From positions 2,170,001-2,234,000 of the forward strand of contig NZ_RJJY01000001.1 in the NCBI RefSeq assembly GCF_003751085.1: a stretch of DNA of 64,000 bases. The letters run 5' to 3'. This document shows positions 60,121 to 64,000 of this stretch, piece after piece; the first letter of the stretch is position 1; each line of letters opens with the position of its first letter. The notes under the pieces are model-generated. The model did not search any database. It worked only from the letters and a program-made list of their open reading frames with translations, and had not been told where the DNA came from. Made by a program: the position numbers and the translations under genes. The stretch is from Micromonospora sp. Llam0 (GTDB lineage Bacteria > Actinomycetota > Actinomycetes > Mycobacteriales > Micromonosporaceae).

Positions 60121-60963
60121 TCATGACTCCGGCTTTCTGCCCGGGGTCAGCCGGAAGACCGGCCAGCCGATCTCGGTCCGCCACCGCCGAGCGTCCCCAG
60201 TATCGCGGGGACCGGCCAGGTACGTCTCGTGAACGGGCCCAGCCACCCCCAACGCGTGCGAAGCCACCCAGCGGCCCAGACGACCGTAGGTGACATCGAT
60301 GTCATCGTGTGGACCCGGATGGACGGCCACGGCCAGGTCGGCCGCAGGCAGGTCGATGACCTCGATCCGACCACCGCCACGCGGGCTGCGCACCGGCCGG
60401 AAGACGGTCATGACGCCGACGCCGCTGGTGAACAGTTCGTTGGCGTACCGGCCACCGGGTGGCCCGGCGCGGTCCGCCGGCGGGAAGGCTGCGTCCAGCT
60501 CGTCCATGGCCCGGCTGAACCAGACGAGGGAGTCCTCGACCCGGACCGTCGCACTGATGGCGGCCACGGTCCGGGCGGGGACGGAACGCAGTTCGACGTC
60601 GAGTGCCGCGGCGTCGGGCAGGAGCAGTTGGCGCAGCGACACCACCGCTGCCCGGGTGCGGTCGAGCGCGGCCTCGAGCCGGTGCAGGTGCCCCGCGATG
60701 AGCTCGGCACGCTGGTGCGGATCGTCGGTCGCGATGATCGACTTGACCTCGGCCAACGGCACGTCGAGCTCTCGGAGTCGATGGATGACCTGTGCCGTCG
60801 CGATCTGGTCGGGCAGGTAGTACCGATAGTTCGTGTCGGGGTCCACCGTTGCCGGCACCAGCAGACCGGACTCGTGATAGCGCCGCAGGGTCCGCACGCT
60901 GAGGTGTGTCACGGTGGCGAACTCGCCGATGGTCAGACCCGTACGCATCGTCCCAGTGTCCAT
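60121..60963 (-). CDS. MerR-family regulator with GyrI-like effector domain
   Basis: A 280-residue MerR/BmrR-type regulator. The helix-turn-helix is LTIGEFATVTHLSVRTLRRY followed by HESGLLVPATVDPDTNYRYY; the dimerisation helix begins LRELDVPLAEVKSIIATDD. The C-terminal about 155 residues are a GyrI-like small-molecule-binding domain (VPARTVAAISATVRVEDSLV, IEVIDLPAADLAVAVHPGPH). It starts at 60963 or at the second ATG (60948, MRTGLTIGE). It probably activates the SnoaL-like gene downstream in response to a hydrophobic or cationic compound. Confidence 0.92.
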   Translation of the reverse strand: MDTGTMRTGLTIGEFATVTHLSVRTLRRYHESGLLVPATVDPDTNYRYYLPDQIATAQVIHRLRELDVPLAEVKSIIATDDPHQRAELIAGHLHRLEAALDRTRAAVVSLRQLLLPDAAALDVELRSVPARTVAAISATVRVEDSLVWFSRAMDELDAAFPPADRAGPPGGRYANELFTSGVGVMTVFRPVRSPRGGGRIEVIDLPAADLAVAVHPGPHDDIDVTYGRLGRWVASHALGVAGPVHETYLAGPRDTGDARRWRTEIGWPVFRLTPGRKPES

Positions 60964-61066
60964 CCCGCGCCGCCGAGCCAGGGCAGAGGTTGCTACGCGG
61001 GCGGATCGGCTGCCGTTCCCAGCCCGGAAGCCTCATCCGGGCTCATCCAGCCCTCCCGGGCGGCCG

Positions 61067-62221
61067 CTACGGGCGCCCCGGAAGCGGATCACCGTCGACG
61101 ACCAGGGTCACACAGTTCTCCCGGCAGATGTCGCGCCACACCGCGTCGACCGGTGCCGAGGTCAGCAGGATCGGGGTGACCGCCCGACCGGCAAGGGACA
61201 GGAGATGCCGGTACTCGAGCACCTGGCCGAGACCAAGTCGCAGCTGTTCTGCCGGACTGGCACCGACGAGGCTCTTGACCTCCGCGATGTACTGCCGGCC
61301 GTCAGCGTCCTGCCAAGCCAGGTCCACCGGCACCCCCGCCAGCCCGGTGCCCACCGACGTGCCGGTGGCCGCCAGGGTGTCGATCAGCCAGCGGCTGAGC
61401 CGGTCGTGCTCGTCGCACCCGGCCGCGTACGCCTGCTTGTCGAAGGCCCGGATGTCGGTCAGCGCCGCCGGGTCCACGGTCGCAGACCGGTACGGACGAT
61501 CGAAGGCCGGCGCCGGCTCTGGCCGCAGTGGTGGGGAGTCGACGTACACCGCTGCGGCGGACCATGCCCGGGCCAGCCGCTCCGGCTGGTGCAGCCGCTG
61601 GAACGAGAAGCCGCCAGCGGCCAGACACTTGACGTTGATCAGCCGCGCAGCGGCGAGGACCGGTGGCTGTCGCAGCGCCCACAGCGCGTCATCGACGGTG
61701 TCGCACACGCAGCCGATCTTCTCGCCCCGCAGGGTGTCGTACGGGTCGTTCTCATATTCGGCGACCCGAGCGGCCCAGGCTTCCTCGTCGATGGCACCGG
61801 CGTCGAAGGCTGTTTCGACGGCGAACTTGTCCAGGTGGAAGTTAATCCCGTCGCCGTCCTCGTACAGCCACAGTGTCTCCAGCCGGCCGAGGGTCACCCG
61901 CAGCAGCGACCGCCCCCGTATCCGTCGCTGGTTCAGGAACCACAGCTTGCCGTCGGTTTCGACCGGCTTCGGCACGGTCATCTGGATGTACCAGCCGGCG
62001 AGGGCCCACGCGGCGCGCGCGGGCTCGTCGAGACTCCCACCGGACGGTTCCACGCGCGGCGCGGCCAACTCCCCGGCGGCGGGCAGCGCCGGATCGGCGA
62101 AAACCCAGTGGGCCATCTCCGCCGGGCTGGTGTGGCTCCACAGCCCGGCTTTGGGGTGCCGGGCCAGGTCCTTCTCCACGTTGGCGACGTCGTCCGCCGT
62201 CCACCACGGTTCGATCTGCAC
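61067..62221 (-). CDS. Hypothetical protein with C-terminal PD-(D/E)XK nuclease-like domain
   Basis: A 384-residue soluble protein. The N-terminal half (WWTADDVANVEKDLARHPKA onward) is not a family I can name. The C-terminal third has VPVDLAWQDADGRQYIAEVK followed by SLVGASPAEQLRLGLGQVLE and YRHLLSLAG. This matches the D-(x)n-ExK-plus-Q/helix layout of restriction-endonuclease-fold nucleases, with catalytic Asp, Glu and Lys. The GTG start follows GGAGGG. No methyltransferase or helicase is adjacent, so a classical restriction system is not supported; DNA repair or a solitary defence nuclease are possible. Confidence 0.7.
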   Translation of the reverse strand: MQIEPWWTADDVANVEKDLARHPKAGLWSHTSPAEMAHWVFADPALPAAGELAAPRVEPSGGSLDEPARAAWALAGWYIQMTVPKPVETDGKLWFLNQRRIRGRSLLRVTLGRLETLWLYEDGDGINFHLDKFAVETAFDAGAIDEEAWAARVAEYENDPYDTLRGEKIGCVCDTVDDALWALRQPPVLAAARLINVKCLAAGGFSFQRLHQPERLARAWSAAAVYVDSPPLRPEPAPAFDRPYRSATVDPAALTDIRAFDKQAYAAGCDEHDRLSRWLIDTLAATGTSVGTGLAGVPVDLAWQDADGRQYIAEVKSLVGASPAEQLRLGLGQVLEYRHLLSLAGRAVTPILLTSAPVDAVWRDICRENCVTLVVDGDPLPGRP

Positions 62222-62347
62222 GAGCAGCCCTCCAATCCGAGAACAGCGAGCAACAGTTACGACACCGTAAGTGACATACGCTGGTCGACCGGGTAGACAC
62301 GGCCAGCGCGACGGTGCCAGCGCCGCGCCGGCCGGAGCCGACTTCTA

Positions 62348-62617
62348 TCACTGGTACGGGTCGGTGCCGTTGACGGCACGTGGGGTTTGCCGCACTCCGG
62401 GCCGGGTCAGCGCCTGTTTGTAGATCGCGATCGCCACCATCCGGCCGTCGCGTCCACCGCCGACGATCGTGGCGATGACGCCGATCACCGGCGACTCGTC
62501 ACTGTCGTCGCCGTAGCGGATGTCGGAGACCCGTACCCGCATCGGACAGTCGCCGTACACCCAGTCGGCCTTGCCCAGATGCAACGTCTCACCGACCCGC
62601 AGCGGCTCGTCAGACAT
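62348..62617 (-). CDS. Conserved actinobacterial hypothetical protein
   Basis: An 89-residue protein beginning MSDEPLRVGETLHLGKADWV, then YGDCPMRVRVSDIRY and VIGVIATIVGGGRDGRMVAI. It seems to be a small beta-barrel-like fold without catalytic residues. It overlaps the gene upstream in the same operon by 8 bases. Similar small proteins often sit near XRE/DUF5753-type regulators, one of which lies divergently at 63416. Function unknown. Confidence 0.7.
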   Translation of the reverse strand: MSDEPLRVGETLHLGKADWVYGDCPMRVRVSDIRYGDDSDESPVIGVIATIVGGGRDGRMVAIAIYKQALTRPGVRQTPRAVNGTDPYQ

Positions 62618-63074
62618 CGTCGTCGTCCTCCCCGTGCGGGTAGCCGTCCGGCATCAGCCCGGACAGTTGCAGCACCGCTCGCACCCGGCGGGCCTTGCCC
62701 GGGTCCCAGCGGTCGAGGATGACCAGCGACCGCAGCAACGGCCGGCACGGCGCGGCGACGTCACAGGTACGGCATTCGCCGAGCCGCGCCGACGGCAGGT
62801 GTTCGGCGATGTCGAGCCGCGCCTGGCGCACCGCCTGCGCCACCACGGTGTCGCCGGGGTCGAGCTCGGCGTCGAGCGCGCTGGCCGGGGCGGGGGCGAC
62901 CGCACGGGCGGCGGTCAGCCGGAAACGCGGGTCGTGTCCGATGTCCGTCTCTCCCGGCGTGCGTTGCGGCAACGGCGGCCGGTTCGGGGTCGCATCGGTA
63001 CGCCGGGGCGTCCCGATCGACGTGTAGCGGGCCAGCCGGGGTGTCCCGCCGATCCCGTCATTCCTGTGCACCAC
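62610..63074 (-). CDS. Conserved hypothetical protein with cysteine pairs
   Basis: A 154-residue protein. Its C-terminal half has a possible metal site (LGECRTCDVAAPCRPL, three cysteines), followed by WDPGKARRVRAVLQLSGLMP and an acidic tail GEDDDDV. The N-terminal 50 residues are Arg/Pro-rich. I set the start at the GTG at 63074 because a strong AAGGAGG (about 63081-63087) lies just upstream; a longer frame to 63245 exists. It overlaps the 89-residue protein gene. Function unknown. Confidence 0.62.
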   Translation of the reverse strand: MVHRNDGIGGTPRLARYTSIGTPRRTDATPNRPPLPQRTPGETDIGHDPRFRLTAARAVAPAPASALDAELDPGDTVVAQAVRQARLDIAEHLPSARLGECRTCDVAAPCRPLLRSLVILDRWDPGKARRVRAVLQLSGLMPDGYPHGEDDDDV

Positions 63075-63415
63075 CAAGATCCTCCTTGGATTGCCGATGA
63101 GTCGTGACATCCACCCTGGACTCGGGGTCACGGTTGGCGGAACCCGACCGGTGACCCCGTGCACGCCGGGAGTCCCATGACGCGAGCCAGGCCCAGCACG
63201 AGGGAAACTGAGGGATGCGAAAGCCTTGCAACGGCGCGAGTCCATCTGATAGGAGCCTGAAGATCAATTACTCAACCTGATCTTGCGGTTATCCACAGGA
63301 CCGGAATCCATGCTGGACGCGTCAGCACTCGTGAAGGAAGATGAATCGCGACCTCACGCAACGGGGACGCCTTTCGGCGATGCCTCCACCGCGTGTGCAT
63401 GAGGGAATCCGAGGG
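63075..63415. other. Intergenic region between divergent operon and XRE gene
   Basis: This 341-base stretch holds promoters for both directions but no gene that I can support. It is less GC-rich than the rest (for example GATCAATTACTCAACCTGATC at 63262-63282). It contains the first copy (63200-63258) of an imperfect duplication of the XRE gene's 5' end. Confidence 0.5.
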
Positions 63416-63463
63416 ATGCGAGGGACTGTGAGCGGCAGCGAGTATCTGATATCGGAGCTACGG
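63200..63463. repeat. Imperfect direct repeat of the XRE gene start region
   Basis: 63200-63258 and 63401-63463 share GAGGGAA, GAGGGATGCGA, GCGAGT, ATCTGAT and GGAGC in the same order, 201 bases apart. The second copy contains the start of the XRE/DUF5753-type gene; the first reads into stops after about 21 codons. Confidence 0.55.
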
Positions 63464-64000
63464 CGAGTGCGCGAGTCGATGGGTCTCACCCAGGAGTCCT
63501 GGGGCGAGCGTGTCCACTTCTCGGCGAAGCACGTCGGCTCCATCGAGCGCGGCGAACGTCCCGCCCTGCCCAACTACCTGGGCATGGTCGACAAGGTGTT
63601 CGGCACCGCCTTCATGAAGTTCTACCGCGAGTTCGTCATCGGCGAACACGCCCCCGTGTGGTTCAAGCCGTTCATCGAGTACGAGCAGCGGGCGAGCTTA
63701 CTCCGAGCCTTCCAGCCCTTGGTCGTACCCGGGCTGTTGCAGACTGAGCCATATGCACGAGCGGTACTCACCACGTACGGCATCCACGGCGAGAAACTGG
63801 AGACGGCGATCTCCACTCGGATCGAACGACAGGAAATCTTGAGACGCGAGTCGAACCCGTGCCATCTGGCTGCGGTGATCGATGAGGCGTTGCTGCATCG
63901 TGGCGTCGGCGGGCCGGAGGCCATGCACCAACAACTCACCGCGCTCGCCGAGGCAGCGGAACGCCCCAACATCCAGATTCACCTGGTTCCGCTCTCAACC
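63416..64000 (+). CDS. XRE-family regulator with DUF5753-type C-terminus (3' end beyond window)
   Basis: An open frame of 195 codons running off the end. The helix-turn-helix is ISELRRVRESMGLTQESWGE followed by RVHFSAKHVGSIERGERPAL. The DUF5753-type part has WFKPFIEYEQRASLLRAFQP, LVVPGLLQTEPYARAVL, RIERQEILRRESNPCHLAAV and IDEALLHRGVGGPEAM, stopping at IQIHLVPLST. Such regulators are abundant in actinomycetes, often beside a small DUF397 protein. The start is the ATG at 63416 or the in-frame GTG at 63428. A TTA codon occurs at 63698-63700. It is divergent from the two small hypothetical genes. Confidence 0.88.
   Translation, partial: MRGTVSGSEYLISELRRVRESMGLTQESWGERVHFSAKHVGSIERGERPALPNYLGMVDKVFGTAFMKFYREFVIGEHAPVWFKPFIEYEQRASLLRAFQPLVVPGLLQTEPYARAVLTTYGIHGEKLETAISTRIERQEILRRESNPCHLAAVIDEALLHRGVGGPEAMHQQLTALAEAAERPNIQIHLVPLST

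Noticed and set aside
61067..63074. A complete restriction-modification system
   Set aside because: Only one nuclease-like domain is present; the neighbouring small proteins have no methyltransferase or helicase motifs.
1..64000. CRISPR arrays, tRNA or rRNA genes, insertion sequences, prophage
   Set aside because: No regularly spaced repeats, cloverleaf-like sequences, transposase or integrase motifs, or terminal repeats were recognised on either strand.

Overview
The window is very GC-rich, uses GTG starts often, shows pervasive 4-base stop/start overlaps, and carries gene families typical of filamentous actinomycetes: an orphan roadblock/LC7 protein, an EspR-like regulator with an ImmA-type protease and an MAB_1171c-like membrane protein, XRE/DUF5753-type regulators, and sugar ABC importers without their own ATPase. 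I infer an actinomycete, most likely Micromonosporaceae; genus is not decidable from sequence alone. No rRNA, tRNA, CRISPR array, transposase, integrase or prophage was seen.

Layout. 1-8.3 kb: the end of a ferric-siderophore ABC ATPase, a roadblock protein, a membrane-anchored protein, an FAD sugar-lactone oxidase coupled to an SCP2-fused glycogen debranching enzyme, an alpha/beta hydrolase, and an epimerase/sugar-transferase pair for a surface glycan. 8.5-11.5 kb: an AraC regulator, a small hydrolase, and an amidase that has lost the segment carrying its nucleophile. 11.8-18.6 kb: one long operon with a complete private PTS (DeoR regulator, PfkB-type kinase, EIIC, EIIB, EIIA, zinc dehydrogenase, HPr, enzyme I). 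18.7-24.2 kb: a gutted methyltransferase behind yidD, an SDR enzyme, a secreted phosphoesterase, and an ArsR/SulP pair.

24.2-32.4 kb: the first member of an unrecognised secreted family (it has two paralogues at 53.7-55.7 kb), then a LacI-controlled carbohydrate locus (importer, FAD oxidoreductase) divergent from a Tat-secreted beta-propeller protein, with two matching operators 100 bp apart. 32.5-35.8 kb: EspR-like regulator, ImmA-type protease, MAB_1171c-type membrane protein and MpaB-type oxygenase, behind three operator-like repeats. 35.9-41.0 kb: methylmalonyl-CoA mutase (both subunits) with its MeaB chaperone. 41.0-49.4 kb: a phosphoesterase, a degenerate NRPS-like adenylation protein, a secreted CBM2-GH5 cellulase, and a heterodimeric ABC exporter with a candidate iron box upstream.

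49.5-53.7 kb holds the most intriguing block: a Nudix/winged-helix (NrtR-like) regulator, a J-domain/pseudokinase protein, a vWA protein and a PurA-like ligase whose substrate loops differ from housekeeping adenylosuccinate synthetase. The genes are compactly arranged and look like one functional unit of unknown purpose. 53.7-64 kb: two secreted paralogues, an NRAMP-like carrier lacking the DPGN motif, XRE and MerR regulators, a putative PD-(D/E)XK nuclease, small actinobacterial hypotheticals, and an XRE/DUF5753-type gene running off the end.
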